A stretch of 64,000 nucleotides of DNA. Source: RZYY01 sp036794825 (lineage in GTDB: Bacteria; Bacteroidota; Bacteroidia; Bacteroidales; 4484-276). Of this stretch, positions 52,352 to 62,243 are shown one piece after another; position 1 is the stretch's first letter, and the number at the start of each line of letters is the position of its first letter. The stretch covers positions 1 through 64,000 of the forward strand of contig DAIRGA010000013.1 in the NCBI GenBank assembly GCA_036794825.1, in the 5' to 3' direction. A program made the translations under genes and the position numbers. A model generated the notes under the pieces. That model did no database searches, was not told the DNA's origin, and worked only from the letters and a program-made list of their open reading frames with translations.

Positions 52352-53786
52352 GGGCTGCAAAGCGATTGGTGACACCAACCGGCAGCTTGCCAACCTGGTT
52401 TTCGATTCACGAAAAGCCGGTGAAGGCGATCTCTTTGTGGCGGTTAAAGGCGTCCACACCGATGGCCATCAGTTCATTAACCAGGTGGCAGAAAAGCGGG
52501 TAGCAGCCATCATTTGCGAGAAGATGCCCGAAAATGCCCGTCCGGATGTTACTTTTATCATCGTAAAAAACAGCGCCATTGCATTAGGGCAGGCAGCATC
52601 GGCCTGGTACGATCACCCTTCGCACAAACTAAAAGTAATCGGAATCACCGGAACGAACGGAAAAACAAGCACAGTTTTCCTGCTTTACCATCTTTTTAAA
52701 GAGCTGGGGTTCACAACCGGACTTCTTTCAACCATCGAAAACAGGATTGGCGGCGAGATTCTGGTCTCCACACACACCACTGCGGATGCCTTGCAAATCA
52801 ACCAAAATCTCACAAAAATGGCAGAAGCAGGCTGCGAGTATTGCTTCATGGAGTTAAGTTCACATGCCATTGACCAGGATCGCATTGCCGGGTTGAAAAT
52901 CAGGGGTGCGATATTCTCCAACATCACGCACGACCATCTTGATTATCATCTCACTTTTGAAAACTATATTAAAGCTAAAAAGAAACTGTTTGACGAATTG
53001 CAGCCCGATGCGTTTTCGCTCGTCAATACCGACGACCGCAACGGGCTGGTAATGCTCCAGAACTGCGCCGCCCGCAGATATACCTACAGCCTGAAAACGA
53101 TTTCGGACTTTAAGGCAAAGATCATCGAAAACCGGTTCGACGGGTTACTGATGAACATAGACAACCGGGAAGTATGGTGCCGTTTGGTAGGGACTTTCAA
53201 TGCCTATAACCTGCTGGCTGTTTACTCTGTTGCCCGTATCGAAGGGTTTTCGCAGGATGAAATCCTACCTGCTTTGAGCAGACTGCAGCCGGTGGAGGGA
53301 CGATTTCAGGTGATACAACCGGAAACGGGCATTACCGCAATTGTTGATTACGCCCACACACCTGACGCCTTGAAGAACGTCCTTCAAACCATTAACGAAG
53401 TAAGGCCCGGCAACGAAAATCTCATCACCATTATCGGTGCAGGCGGAGACCGCGACCGGCTGAAACGCCCGCTGCTGGCCAATATCGCCTGTCAGCTAAG
53501 CGACCGCGTGATCCTTACTTCCGATAATCCGCGCACCGAAAACCCCGAAGATATCCTCGCCGATATGGAAGCCGGGCTCGACATTATCCAGAAAAAAAAG
53601 ACAATCAAAATCACCGACCGCCGCGAAGCGATTAAAACAGCTGTGATGATTTCACTGAAAGGCGATATCATACTCATCGCCGGCAAAGGACACGAAACTT
53701 ACCAGGAGGTGAATGGCGTAAAGACCCATTTCGACGACCGTGAAATTGTGAATGAATACCTGAATAACACAAACCTGAACAACTGA
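52314..53786 (+). CDS. murE: UDP-MurNAc-tripeptide synthetase MurE
   Basis: ATP-dependent ligase adding the third residue of the stem peptide, cytoplasmic, 490 residues. The start is the ATG at 52314, within the end of ftsI. Visible: P-loop GITGTNGKTS (110-119), TTADALQINQNL in the UDP-substrate region, ELSSHAIDQDRI, and DNPR at Asp404-Arg407, the signature of meso-diaminopimelate rather than lysine specificity. So the peptidoglycan is meso-DAP type. Downstream it overlaps mraY in a TGATG arrangement. Confidence 0.97.
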   Translation: MTRYLDKILQSVKGCKAIGDTNRQLANLVFDSRKAGEGDLFVAVKGVHTDGHQFINQVAEKRVAAIICEKMPENARPDVTFIIVKNSAIALGQAASAWYDHPSHKLKVIGITGTNGKTSTVFLLYHLFKELGFTTGLLSTIENRIGGEILVSTHTTADALQINQNLTKMAEAGCEYCFMELSSHAIDQDRIAGLKIRGAIFSNITHDHLDYHLTFENYIKAKKKLFDELQPDAFSLVNTDDRNGLVMLQNCAARRYTYSLKTISDFKAKIIENRFDGLLMNIDNREVWCRLVGTFNAYNLLAVYSVARIEGFSQDEILPALSRLQPVEGRFQVIQPETGITAIVDYAHTPDALKNVLQTINEVRPGNENLITIIGAGGDRDRLKRPLLANIACQLSDRVILTSDNPRTENPEDILADMEAGLDIIQKKKTIKITDRREAIKTAVMISLKGDIILIAGKGHETYQEVNGVKTHFDDREIVNEYLNNTNLNN

Positions 53787-55042
53787 TGCTCTATCACCTT
53801 TTCCAATATCTCGATAAGGTTTACGACCTCCCCGGCGCCGGAATGTTCCAGTACATTTCGTTCCGGTCAGGTATGGCAGTGATTGCATCGCTGGTGATAT
53901 CGCTGGTGTTTGGTAAAAGCCTGATCGAATTTCTGAAAAAGATGCAGGTGGGTGAAACGATCCGCGACCTTGGACTTGAAGGCCAGAAGGAAAAAGAGGG
54001 AACTCCCACGATGGGCGGACTTATTATTCTGGGCGCTATCCTCATCCCTACCTTACTGCTTGCTGACCTCACGAATATTTACATAATCATCATCCTTGTA
54101 ACGACAGTGTGGTTAGGACTGATCGGCTTTCTGGACGACTATATCAAGGTGTTCAGGAAAGACAAAAAAGGGCTTGCCAGCAGGTTTAAGATTCTTGGCC
54201 AGGTAACCCTGGGCCTGTTTGTTGGGTTTATGATGTATTACCATCCTGATATTGTGATCCGGGAGAAAGTGTCCGGTGTGTCATTTATCGAATCCATGGA
54301 AAGCCAGGACCCAGGAGATTTGAGTAATGTGGCCGAAGGTCTATTTTCGAAAAAGGACATAAAGTCCACCAAAAGTACCATTCCTTTTTTCAAGAACAAT
54401 GAGCTGGATTATTCCATTTTCATCTCATGGCTGGGCGAGGGTTACCAGCGCTGGGCATTCCTGGTTTTTATTCCGGTTGTAATTCTGATTATTACAGCAG
54501 TTTCCAATGGCGCCAACCTCACCGACGGGATGGACGGACTGGCCACAGGGGTGTCCGCAATCATCGGACTGACGCTTGCTGTTTTTGCTTACGTATCAGG
54601 TAATATCTTTTTTGCCGACTATCTGAACATCATGTATATCCCCAACACTGGCGAACTGGTAATATTCATCAGCGCCTTTGTTGGGGCTTGTATCGGCTTC
54701 CTTTGGTACAACGCGTTCCCGGCGCAGGTTTTTATGGGCGATACCGGGTCGCTGGCCATCGGTGGCATCATCGCTGTATTTGCCATCATACTACGCAAAG
54801 AGTTGCTCATCCCGATCCTTTGCGGGATTTTCCTGGCCGAAAGCCTTTCGGTGGTAATGCAGGTGAGCTATTTCAAATACACTAAAAAGAAATTCGGCGC
54901 CGGAAGAAGGATTTTCAGGATGTCACCGCTGCACCATCATTACCAGTTGAAAGGTTATTCTGAGCCAAAGATCGTATTGAGATTCTTTATTGTTGGGATA
55001 ATGCTGGCAGTTTTCACGGTTATCACATTGAAAATCAGATAA
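53786..55042 (+). CDS. mraY: Phospho-N-acetylmuramoyl-pentapeptide transferase MraY
   Basis: Integral membrane enzyme forming lipid I from UDP-MurNAc-pentapeptide and undecaprenyl phosphate. 418 residues, about 10 TM helices. Conserved motifs: GTPTMGGLIIL, LIGFLDDYIKV (DDxxK), GANLTDGMDGLATG, and PLHHHYQLKG near the C terminus (the HHH signature). It has an extra segment around residues 160-215, charged, between TM helices, that is longer than in E. coli (360 residues), typical of Bacteroidota MraY. Confidence 0.97.
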   Translation: MLYHLFQYLDKVYDLPGAGMFQYISFRSGMAVIASLVISLVFGKSLIEFLKKMQVGETIRDLGLEGQKEKEGTPTMGGLIILGAILIPTLLLADLTNIYIIIILVTTVWLGLIGFLDDYIKVFRKDKKGLASRFKILGQVTLGLFVGFMMYYHPDIVIREKVSGVSFIESMESQDPGDLSNVAEGLFSKKDIKSTKSTIPFFKNNELDYSIFISWLGEGYQRWAFLVFIPVVILIITAVSNGANLTDGMDGLATGVSAIIGLTLAVFAYVSGNIFFADYLNIMYIPNTGELVIFISAFVGACIGFLWYNAFPAQVFMGDTGSLAIGGIIAVFAIILRKELLIPILCGIFLAESLSVVMQVSYFKYTKKKFGAGRRIFRMSPLHHHYQLKGYSEPKIVLRFFIVGIMLAVFTVITLKIR

Positions 55043-55047
55043 GGAGG
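55041..55047 (+). promoter_or_regulatory. Strong Shine-Dalgarno before murD
   Basis: AAGGAGG ends 4 nt before the murD ATG and overlaps the mraY stop codon. Within this cluster it is the only perfect SD seen. Confidence 0.6.
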
Positions 55048-55051
55048 AAGT

Positions 55052-56413
55052 ATGGCCGGTAAAATTGTAATTCTGGGAGCAGGAGAAAGCGGGGCAGGCG
55101 CTGCCGTACTGGCTAAAAAAAAGGGTTTTGATGTTTTTGTTTCGGATAAGTCGCTAATTGACCCAAAGTACAAATCAGTTCTTTCACAATTTGAAATCAG
55201 GTTTGAAGAGGGAAAGCATTCCGAACAGGAGATTCTGGCTGCTGATGAGATCATCAAAAGCCCGGGAATACCGGATAAGGCGCCATTGATCCTGAATGCT
55301 GTTCAGGCAGGTATTCCGGTCATCTCGGAGATTGAATTTGCCGGCAGGTACACCAACGCCAAAAAGCTTTGCATCACCGGCAGCAACGGGAAAACCACCA
55401 CTACCCTGCTTTTGTACCACATACTGAAAAATGCCGGGCTTAACGTGGGTCTCGGCGGAAATGTGGGCAAAAGTATGGCGATGCTTGTGGCAGAGCAGGA
55501 TTACGACTACCTGGTGCTTGAAATCAGCAGTTTTCAGCTTGATGGGATGTTCGATTTTAAAGCCGAAATCGCCATTCTTACCAACATCACGCCCGACCAC
55601 CTCGACAGGTACGAAGGCAAGTTTGAAAACTACGCTGCATCCAAATTCAGGATCATTCAGAACCAGACTGTTGCTGACGCTTTTATCTATTGCAGCGACG
55701 ACCCGGAGATCAACAGCAGGTTGGAGATATGGAAACCCGCTGCAAAGTGTTATCCCTTTTCGCTTTACGACCAAAATATTAAACAAGGAGCATTTTTACA
55801 GATGGAAAATAATGATTATCAACATAGTAGATTGTATTTCAATATAAATTCTGACACCATGGACATGACTTTACAGGAATTGGCGCTAAAAGGCAGGCAC
55901 AACGCTTACAACTCTATGGCAGCCGGCATTGCATCTCGTTTGCTCGACATCCGCAAAGAGTCTGTCAGGCAAAGCCTGGCCAACTTTCAGGGTGTTGAGC
56001 ATCGGCTTGAATTTGTGGCTACTGTGAGGGGAATTGAGTTTGTTAACGATTCAAAAGCTACCAACGTCAATTCGGCATGGTGGGCGCTCGACAATGCCCG
56101 CAAACCGGTGATCTGGATTGCCGGTGGAATGGACAAAGGAAACGATTACTCTGCTCTTAAAGACCTTGTGGCTGAAAAAGTAAAAGCCATCATCTGTTTA
56201 GGTGTTGATAACGAAAAAATAATCAGAGAATTAGCCAAACATACTGCTGTCTGCATCGAAGTGGCTTCGATGGATGAAGCCGTAAAAATGGCCTACAAAC
56301 TTGGCAATAAAGGAGATATGGTGCTGCTATCCCCGGCATGTGCCAGCTTCGACCGATTTAAAAACTATGAAGACCGCGGAAACCAATTTAAAAAATCAGT
56401 TATAAATCTTTAA
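55052..56413 (+). CDS. murD: UDP-MurNAc-alanine:D-glutamate ligase MurD
   Basis: Adds D-Glu to UDP-MurNAc-L-Ala, cytoplasmic, 453 residues. N-terminal Rossmann domain (KIVILGAGESGAGAAVLAKK), P-loop GSNGKTTT (110-117), central DHLDRYEGKFENYAASK and C-terminal EFVNDSKATNVNSAWWAL. The start is set by a perfect Shine-Dalgarno (AAGGAGG at 55041-55047). 13 nt precede ftsW. Confidence 0.97.
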   Translation: MAGKIVILGAGESGAGAAVLAKKKGFDVFVSDKSLIDPKYKSVLSQFEIRFEEGKHSEQEILAADEIIKSPGIPDKAPLILNAVQAGIPVISEIEFAGRYTNAKKLCITGSNGKTTTTLLLYHILKNAGLNVGLGGNVGKSMAMLVAEQDYDYLVLEISSFQLDGMFDFKAEIAILTNITPDHLDRYEGKFENYAASKFRIIQNQTVADAFIYCSDDPEINSRLEIWKPAAKCYPFSLYDQNIKQGAFLQMENNDYQHSRLYFNINSDTMDMTLQELALKGRHNAYNSMAAGIASRLLDIRKESVRQSLANFQGVEHRLEFVATVRGIEFVNDSKATNVNSAWWALDNARKPVIWIAGGMDKGNDYSALKDLVAEKVKAIICLGVDNEKIIRELAKHTAVCIEVASMDEAVKMAYKLGNKGDMVLLSPACASFDRFKNYEDRGNQFKKSVINL

Positions 56414-56426
56414 ATCCCCTTAAACC

Positions 56427-57605
56427 ATGAACAGATTAACCATCAAAGGAGACAAAGTAATCTGGATGATCGCGATCCTGTTTTCGATTGCATCATTGCT
56501 GATTGTTTACAGCTCCACGGTGACTTTGGCCAACAAACACCGCACCATGACCGAGTCTTACCTTTTCGAGCAGTTGATCATTATGCTGCTCGGTCTTGGA
56601 ATGCTATTTATTGCTCACCATGTACGTTTCACATGGTATTCACGCATCGGGCAAATTCTGCTGGCAATTGCAGTGCCTTTGCTGATCATGACCTTTTTCA
56701 TGGCGCCCGATGTTAACAACGCCCAGCGAAATCTCTGGCTGAACCTTCCGGTTGCCGGACGCCTTTCATTTCAACCTTCGGATATCGCTAAACTGGCGCT
56801 GATGATGTATATCGCCCGTTTTCTGGCAAAATACAACCACAGGGAGATGGATTTCAAAGAATTTTTTCTGAAAATGGGTCTTCCACTTTTCCTGGTGACT
56901 GCCTTGATTCTTCGCTCCAACTTTTCCACTGCAGCCATTCTATTTATGGTGAGCACTATCTTCCTGATTATTGGCCAGGTAAAATTCAAATATGTCGGAA
57001 AACTAGTCATGATTGCATTGGTCACTTTTTTACTGTTGCTTGCGATCGGCCGCTTTGTTCCGGAAGTGTTTCCCAGGGCGGGAACCTGGGTTGCACGTAT
57101 CGAGGGGTTTTTCATTTCCAACGAAAACGCTGAACCCAATATTCAGGTTAAGCACGCACAGATTGCTATAGCCCAGGGAGGCCTGATTGGAAAAATGCCC
57201 GGGAAAAGCACACAGCGGAACTTCCTGCCCTATGCTTACAACGATTATGTTTATGCCATCATCGTGGAGGAGTACGGACTGATTGGCGGTACTACGGTAG
57301 TGATGTTGTTCATGATACTGCTGTTCAGGTCAATAAAAATTGCGCGGAGATGCCGGTCGAAGTTCGGAAGTTTCCTGGTGGTTGGCATTAGTTTGCTGAT
57401 GGTGTGGCAGGCGCTGCTCAACATGGCAGTAGCCGTCAACATCATGCCAATCACCGGCCAGCCATTGCCATTCCTGTCGAAAGGGGGAACCTCGTTCTGG
57501 TTTTCCTGCATCGGCATCGGTATAATCCTGAGCGTGAGCCGCTCGGTTGATCTTGAGCCAGAACCTGGATTTGAAACAGAAAAATTAGCAAATGTTGCAG
57601 CCTAA
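56427..57605 (+). CDS. ftsW: Septal SEDS glycosyltransferase FtsW
   Basis: Polytopic SEDS protein polymerising lipid II at the septum with FtsI, 392 residues, about 10 TM segments. Conserved: RNLWLNLPVAGRLSFQPSDI with SEDS-type QPSD, the TM region of NFSTAAILFMVS, YAYNDYVYAIIVEEYG, and NIMPITGQPLPFLSKGGTS (the family signature). The C-terminal tail is short (VDLEPEPGFETEKLANVAA). Its end overlaps murG by 14 nt, ensuring coupled translation. Confidence 0.96.
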   Translation: MNRLTIKGDKVIWMIAILFSIASLLIVYSSTVTLANKHRTMTESYLFEQLIIMLLGLGMLFIAHHVRFTWYSRIGQILLAIAVPLLIMTFFMAPDVNNAQRNLWLNLPVAGRLSFQPSDIAKLALMMYIARFLAKYNHREMDFKEFFLKMGLPLFLVTALILRSNFSTAAILFMVSTIFLIIGQVKFKYVGKLVMIALVTFLLLLAIGRFVPEVFPRAGTWVARIEGFFISNENAEPNIQVKHAQIAIAQGGLIGKMPGKSTQRNFLPYAYNDYVYAIIVEEYGLIGGTTVVMLFMILLFRSIKIARRCRSKFGSFLVVGISLLMVWQALLNMAVAVNIMPITGQPLPFLSKGGTSFWFSCIGIGIILSVSRSVDLEPEPGFETEKLANVAA

Positions 57606-58725
57606 AATCAACATATTGATTTCGGGAGGGGGGACCGGGGGACATATTTTCCCGGCCATCGCTATCGCTGATGCGCTGAGGAAGATTGTCCCCGGCTGCG
57701 ACATACTTTTTGTAGGCGCGATTGGTAAAATGGAGATGGAAAAAGTTCCCCAGGCGGGATACCCTATCAAAGGTCTGTGGATCAGTGGATTTCAACGAAA
57801 TTTATCCTTAAAAAATCTCTCTTTTCCCTTCAAAGTCATTTCAAGTATGATGAAAGCCGGGCAGATAATTCGCAAATTCCGCCCGGATGTAGTGGTGGGA
57901 GTTGGCGGTTTTGCAAGTGGGCCGACGCTTAAAGTGGCCGCAGGTAAAGGGATTCCGGTCGTCATTCAGGAGCAAAACTCATTTCCCGGCATCACCAATA
58001 AGCTGCTGGCCAAACATGCCGATCTGATCTGTGTGGCCTACGACGGGTTGGAGAAGTGGTTCCCCGCAGACAAAATTGTAAAAACCGGAAACCCCGTGAG
58101 GGAAAGCGTTATTGACATCAAAGGCAAAGAGGAGGAGGCTTTTCAGTATTTTGACCTGAAAAAAGGAAAACCGGTTTTACTCCTGGTCGGAGGAAGTCAG
58201 GGAGCGCTCTCGGTAAATCAGGCACTGGCAGCCAATCTTGCTGAGATCGAAAAATGCGGCATACAAATGATCTGGCAAACAGGTAAACTATTTGCAGATC
58301 AGGCCGGAACAGCCATTGACACCAGCATCCCGGCAGGCAGAAAAGAGGATTTCCATGTCCACGAATTCATAACCAGGATGGACCTTGCCTACGCTGCCGC
58401 TGATCTCGTGATTTCCCGTGCAGGCGCTATTGCGATATCGGAACTCAGCGCGGTGCAAAAGCCCTGTATTCTGATCCCGCTGCCTTCGGCTGCCGAAGAC
58501 CATCAGACCAAAAACGCCAAAGCCCTTGCCGATAAGGAGGCAGCTATCTTACTGAAAGACAGTGATGCCAGGCAACAAATAGCCGGCATCGTTGCAAAAC
58601 TGATCGAAAATGCTGAAGAGCGTAAAAAACTCGCCCGAAATATTCAGCAATTCGCTGTATATGGCTCTGCACAAAAGATTGCAGAAGAGATACTTAAACT
58701 GGTAAATAAGAAAAATGGACTTTAG
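57592..58725 (+). CDS. murG: Lipid II-forming GlcNAc transferase MurG
   Basis: Transfers GlcNAc from UDP-GlcNAc to lipid I, peripheral inner-membrane enzyme, 377 residues. G-loop 1 ISGGGTGGHIFPAIA (10-24), GVGGFASGP (loop 2), QEQNSFPGITNKLLA, LVGGSQGALSVN (loop 3), and SRAGAIAISELSAVQKPCIL in the nucleotide-sugar domain. The start lies inside the ftsW 3' end and the stop inside murC. Confidence 0.97.
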   Translation: MLQPKINILISGGGTGGHIFPAIAIADALRKIVPGCDILFVGAIGKMEMEKVPQAGYPIKGLWISGFQRNLSLKNLSFPFKVISSMMKAGQIIRKFRPDVVVGVGGFASGPTLKVAAGKGIPVVIQEQNSFPGITNKLLAKHADLICVAYDGLEKWFPADKIVKTGNPVRESVIDIKGKEEEAFQYFDLKKGKPVLLLVGGSQGALSVNQALAANLAEIEKCGIQMIWQTGKLFADQAGTAIDTSIPAGRKEDFHVHEFITRMDLAYAAADLVISRAGAIAISELSAVQKPCILIPLPSAAEDHQTKNAKALADKEAAILLKDSDARQQIAGIVAKLIENAEERKKLARNIQQFAVYGSAQKIAEEILKLVNKKNGL

Positions 58726-60115
58726 CAGGTATTCACATATTTTTCTGATCGGAACCGGCGGCATCGGAATGAGCGCCCTGGCCCGGTATTTCCGGCTGAA
58801 GGGCAAAATAGTGGCCGGCTACGACCGCACCCGAACAACACTTACCGGTGAACTTGAAAATGAGGGCATTACAATTATTTATGAGGATAATCCGGCCTTG
58901 ATTGATCCTCAGTTCAAAAACCCCGGGAACGTCCTGCTGATCTTCACCCCGGCCGTTAAAGGCGATAATCAGATTTTGCAATATTTCACCAGCCATAATT
59001 TCACTTTACTCAAAAGATCGGAAGTGCTTGGAGCAATTGCTGCGACTTATAAAACCATTGCCATTGCCGGCACTCACGGCAAAACGACTACTTCCTCAAT
59101 GGTAAGTCATCTGCTCAATCAAACCCCGAACGGAGTGAATGCGCTGGTTGGCGGAATAATTAAAAACTACCAGTCCAATTTCATCTATTCCGAAAAATCA
59201 GAATTCCTGGTAACTGAAGCCGACGAATTCGACCGCTCTTTCCTTAAGCTTCGTCCCCATTTTGGAGTGATTACGGCCTGCGATGCCGACCATCTCGACA
59301 TTTACGGCACTGCTGAGGAATTAATCCACGCTTATGAACAATTCGCTGAACTCGTTGATACTGAAGGAATTTTGCTTACAAAGAAGGGCATTGAACCTAA
59401 TGTTGTAAAAGCTCAGGCCAAACGAAAATTCACCTACTCGCTGGATGATCCGGATGCAGATGTTAACGCCCGTCACGTCCACATTGACGAGCATCAGATG
59501 ACCTTCGACCTGGTGACACCTTTTGGCACGATTAACCAACTGGCAATGAAACCCACCGGGCTGATTAATATCGAAAATGCCGTAGCCGCTTGTTTTCTGG
59601 CGCTTCAGGCCGGCGCCGCAGAAGAAGAAATCAGAAGAGGGCTGTCAACTTTTACCGGGGTGCGGAGGCGCTTCGATCTCCATTTCAACAATGGTACGCT
59701 GGTTTACATTGACGATTATGCCCATCATCCTGAGGAGATCAGAGCGCTGATCAGGTCGGTAAAATCAATTTTTCCGTTTAAAAAGATTACCGGAATCTTC
59801 CAGCCGCACCTTTTCAGCCGCACACGCGATTTTGCCGATGAATTTGCTTTGAGCCTGCAATCCCTGGATGAGGTAATCCTGCTCGAAATCTATCCTGCAC
59901 GCGAGAAACCCATCGAGGGAATCCATTCAACATTTCTGTTGGGAAAAATTGAGCACAAACACAAGTTACTCCTAAGCATGGAGGAAATACCCTACCATCT
60001 CTTGCACCACGACTTCGAAGTGCTTCTAACCATTGGCGCCGGCAGTATCGAAACAATGGTGGAGCCCATTATGGAAATGATCAGTCATAAAACCTCAAAA
60101 CAAGAAATTCCATGA
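58715..60115 (+). CDS. murC: UDP-N-acetylmuramate:L-alanine ligase MurC
   Basis: First amino-acid ligase of the peptidoglycan precursor pathway, cytoplasmic, 466 residues. HIFLIGTGGIGMSALARYF at the N terminus, P-loop GTHGKTTTSS (119-128), EADEFDRSFLKLRPHFGVI, and DDYAHHPEEI in the C-terminal domain. The 5' end overlaps murG by 11 nt and the 3' end overlaps ftsQ by 4 nt (ATGA). Confidence 0.97.
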   Translation: MDFSRYSHIFLIGTGGIGMSALARYFRLKGKIVAGYDRTRTTLTGELENEGITIIYEDNPALIDPQFKNPGNVLLIFTPAVKGDNQILQYFTSHNFTLLKRSEVLGAIAATYKTIAIAGTHGKTTTSSMVSHLLNQTPNGVNALVGGIIKNYQSNFIYSEKSEFLVTEADEFDRSFLKLRPHFGVITACDADHLDIYGTAEELIHAYEQFAELVDTEGILLTKKGIEPNVVKAQAKRKFTYSLDDPDADVNARHVHIDEHQMTFDLVTPFGTINQLAMKPTGLINIENAVAACFLALQAGAAEEEIRRGLSTFTGVRRRFDLHFNNGTLVYIDDYAHHPEEIRALIRSVKSIFPFKKITGIFQPHLFSRTRDFADEFALSLQSLDEVILLEIYPAREKPIEGIHSTFLLGKIEHKHKLLLSMEEIPYHLLHHDFEVLLTIGAGSIETMVEPIMEMISHKTSKQEIP

Positions 60116-60906
60116 AAAAAATACTTCAAATAGCCTTCTGGATGATCATATTTGCAGGGATCATGGTCATTTTCGGCTTCGCCGTAGCCGAACAGAAAAA
60201 AGTGACCTGCACTGGCCTCGAAATCAAACTTAATGGAGCCGAAAAGCCCGGATTTATTGACGTACAGGATATCAGACGAATTATCCTTCAATTGTATAAC
60301 CCCATCGAAGGGCGGATCCTTGACAGCATTAATACAGAGTTGATTGCCAGGGAGCTGAACCGCAATCCCTACCTGAAAGATGTCAGCATAATAAAAACGC
60401 TCAGCGGGCTTATTAAGCTGGAGCTCAGCCGTACCGAGGCGATAGTGAGAGTGGTAAATACCAGGGGAGACGCTTTTTACCTGAGCACCGAAGGATACGT
60501 TATGCCGATAAGCCTTAAATATATCCCTAAAACCCTTATAGTTACCGGGTTCATCACCGATATTCCAGATCCGTATGCAAAAATAAAGTACAACCTTACC
60601 GATGGAAATGCTCACGATAAATCGGTTTTGCCGAAAATTCATTTAGTCGCAGGAAAGCTGGCCAATCATCTGGTTTTCAACCGCAGCATCGAGCAGGTGT
60701 ACGTAACCAATCGCGGCGAATTCGAAATGATTCCGGCGTCAGGAAATCATATCATACTGCTGGGTGATGCCGATAACCTGGATCATAAGCTGGAAAACCT
60801 GTTGGCATTTTATCAGGCCGGAATGCCCAAACTCAAAGAAGAGGATTATAAAATAGTTGACTTGAAATATAAAGACCAGGTGGTTTGTAAAAAAACAATG
60901 CAATGA
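60112..60906 (+). CDS. ftsQ: Cell division protein FtsQ/DivIB
   Basis: Bitopic membrane protein linking the divisome to FtsL, 264 residues. One N-terminal TM helix (about 5-27, ILQIAFWMIIFAGIMVIFGF), a POTRA-like domain (about 38-110: FIDVQDIRRIILQ, LNRNPYLKDVSII) and a periplasmic C-terminal beta domain. Low sequence conservation is normal; assignment relies on architecture and the murC-ftsQ-ftsA position. Overlaps with both neighbours are of the ATGA type. Confidence 0.93.
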   Translation: MKKILQIAFWMIIFAGIMVIFGFAVAEQKKVTCTGLEIKLNGAEKPGFIDVQDIRRIILQLYNPIEGRILDSINTELIARELNRNPYLKDVSIIKTLSGLIKLELSRTEAIVRVVNTRGDAFYLSTEGYVMPISLKYIPKTLIVTGFITDIPDPYAKIKYNLTDGNAHDKSVLPKIHLVAGKLANHLVFNRSIEQVYVTNRGEFEMIPASGNHIILLGDADNLDHKLENLLAFYQAGMPKLKEEDYKIVDLKYKDQVVCKKTMQ

Positions 60907-62207
60907 GTACATCAAACATCGTAGTCGGACTCGACATCGGAACAACAAAAATCGCTGCCATCGTAGGCAGACGCGCTGACCGCGGAAAGATTGAAATTCT
61001 CGGCTATGGCCGCACGGAATCTATCGGAGTTAAGCGTGGAATGGTATCCAACATCGAACTCACGGTTGAATCCATTAAAAGAGCCATTCAGGAAGCCGAG
61101 GCCAAATCGGAGGTGGAGATCAGGTATGTGAATGTCGGGATCGCCGGGCAGCACATCAAAAGCCTTCAGCATCGCGGCGGGCTGATCCGTAAAAACATTG
61201 ATATCGAAATCAGTCAGAGTGATATTGACACCCTGTGGAACAGTATGTTCAACCTGAACATGAATCCGGGCGAGGAGATCATTGACGTAATTCCGCAGGA
61301 CTATATCATTGACAATGAGCAGGGTATCCGCGAGCCCATCGGTATGCTCGGCAACTCGCTTGAAGCCAATTTCCACATCATCATCGGACAGACCACAGCG
61401 GCCAAAAACATCTACAAATGCGTTACCAAGGCCGGCCTGGAGGTAGTTGACCTGATTCTCGAACCCATAGCATCAGCCAGCGCAGTGCTGAGCGACGAAG
61501 AGAAAGAGGCCGGCGTGGTGCTGGTGGATATTGGCGGCGGAACTACCGATATCGCCATCTTCCAGGACAGCATCATCAGGCACACAGCCGTGATACCCTT
61601 TGGCGGTGACGTGTTGACTGAAGATGTAAAAGAGGGCTGCTCCATAATCCGCAAACACGCCGAAGAACTAAAGGTAAAATTTGGCTCCGCACTCGCCAAC
61701 GAAAATAAGGATGAAGAAATCGTTGCAATTCCCGGCCTTAGAGGGCGACCGCCAAAGGAGATCAGCCTGAAAAATCTCGCCAGCATCATCCAGGCAAGGA
61801 TGGAAGAGATCATCGAGCACATTTATTACGAAATCAAAAACTCGGGCTACGAGAAAAAACTCATTGCAGGTATCGTTCTCACCGGAGGAGGCGCGCAATT
61901 GCGTCACTTAGCCCAGTTAACCGAGTTTATGACCGGCATGGATACCCGCATTGGATATCCCAACGAATACCTTGCCGGTAATGTGCCGGACGAAATGAAC
62001 AGCCCGATGCACGCAACCGGTATCGGCTTGGTGTTGGAAGGTGTGAGCCGGCTCGAAAAGCAGTTGGACAGAGAGGGTGGCATAACCGAAGAGAATGCGC
62101 CCGTTCAGAAAGCGGCAAAACCGGAAAAAGGAGAGAAAAAGCAAAAAAAACCGATCAGCTTCCTGAAAAAGATCCAGGATTTCTTCGAAAATGATCAGGA
62201 ATCCTAA
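60903..62207 (+). CDS. ftsA: Cell division protein FtsA
   Basis: Actin-like ATPase tethering FtsZ to the inner membrane, 434 residues. Phosphate 1 motif VGLDIGTTKIAAIVG, SHS2/1C domain (MVSNIELTVESIKRAIQEAE), phosphate 2 region VLVDIGGGTTDIAIF, and IVLTGGGAQLRHL. The C terminus carries a linker rich in Lys/Glu followed by an amphipathic membrane-targeting helix (PISFLKKIQDFFEND). It begins within the ftsQ stop (ATGA). Confidence 0.97.
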   Translation: MSTSNIVVGLDIGTTKIAAIVGRRADRGKIEILGYGRTESIGVKRGMVSNIELTVESIKRAIQEAEAKSEVEIRYVNVGIAGQHIKSLQHRGGLIRKNIDIEISQSDIDTLWNSMFNLNMNPGEEIIDVIPQDYIIDNEQGIREPIGMLGNSLEANFHIIIGQTTAAKNIYKCVTKAGLEVVDLILEPIASASAVLSDEEKEAGVVLVDIGGGTTDIAIFQDSIIRHTAVIPFGGDVLTEDVKEGCSIIRKHAEELKVKFGSALANENKDEEIVAIPGLRGRPPKEISLKNLASIIQARMEEIIEHIYYEIKNSGYEKKLIAGIVLTGGGAQLRHLAQLTEFMTGMDTRIGYPNEYLAGNVPDEMNSPMHATGIGLVLEGVSRLEKQLDREGGITEENAPVQKAAKPEKGEKKQKKPISFLKKIQDFFENDQES

Positions 62208-62243
62208 AACAAATACTAATCACTTATAAACACAAGCAAAATT

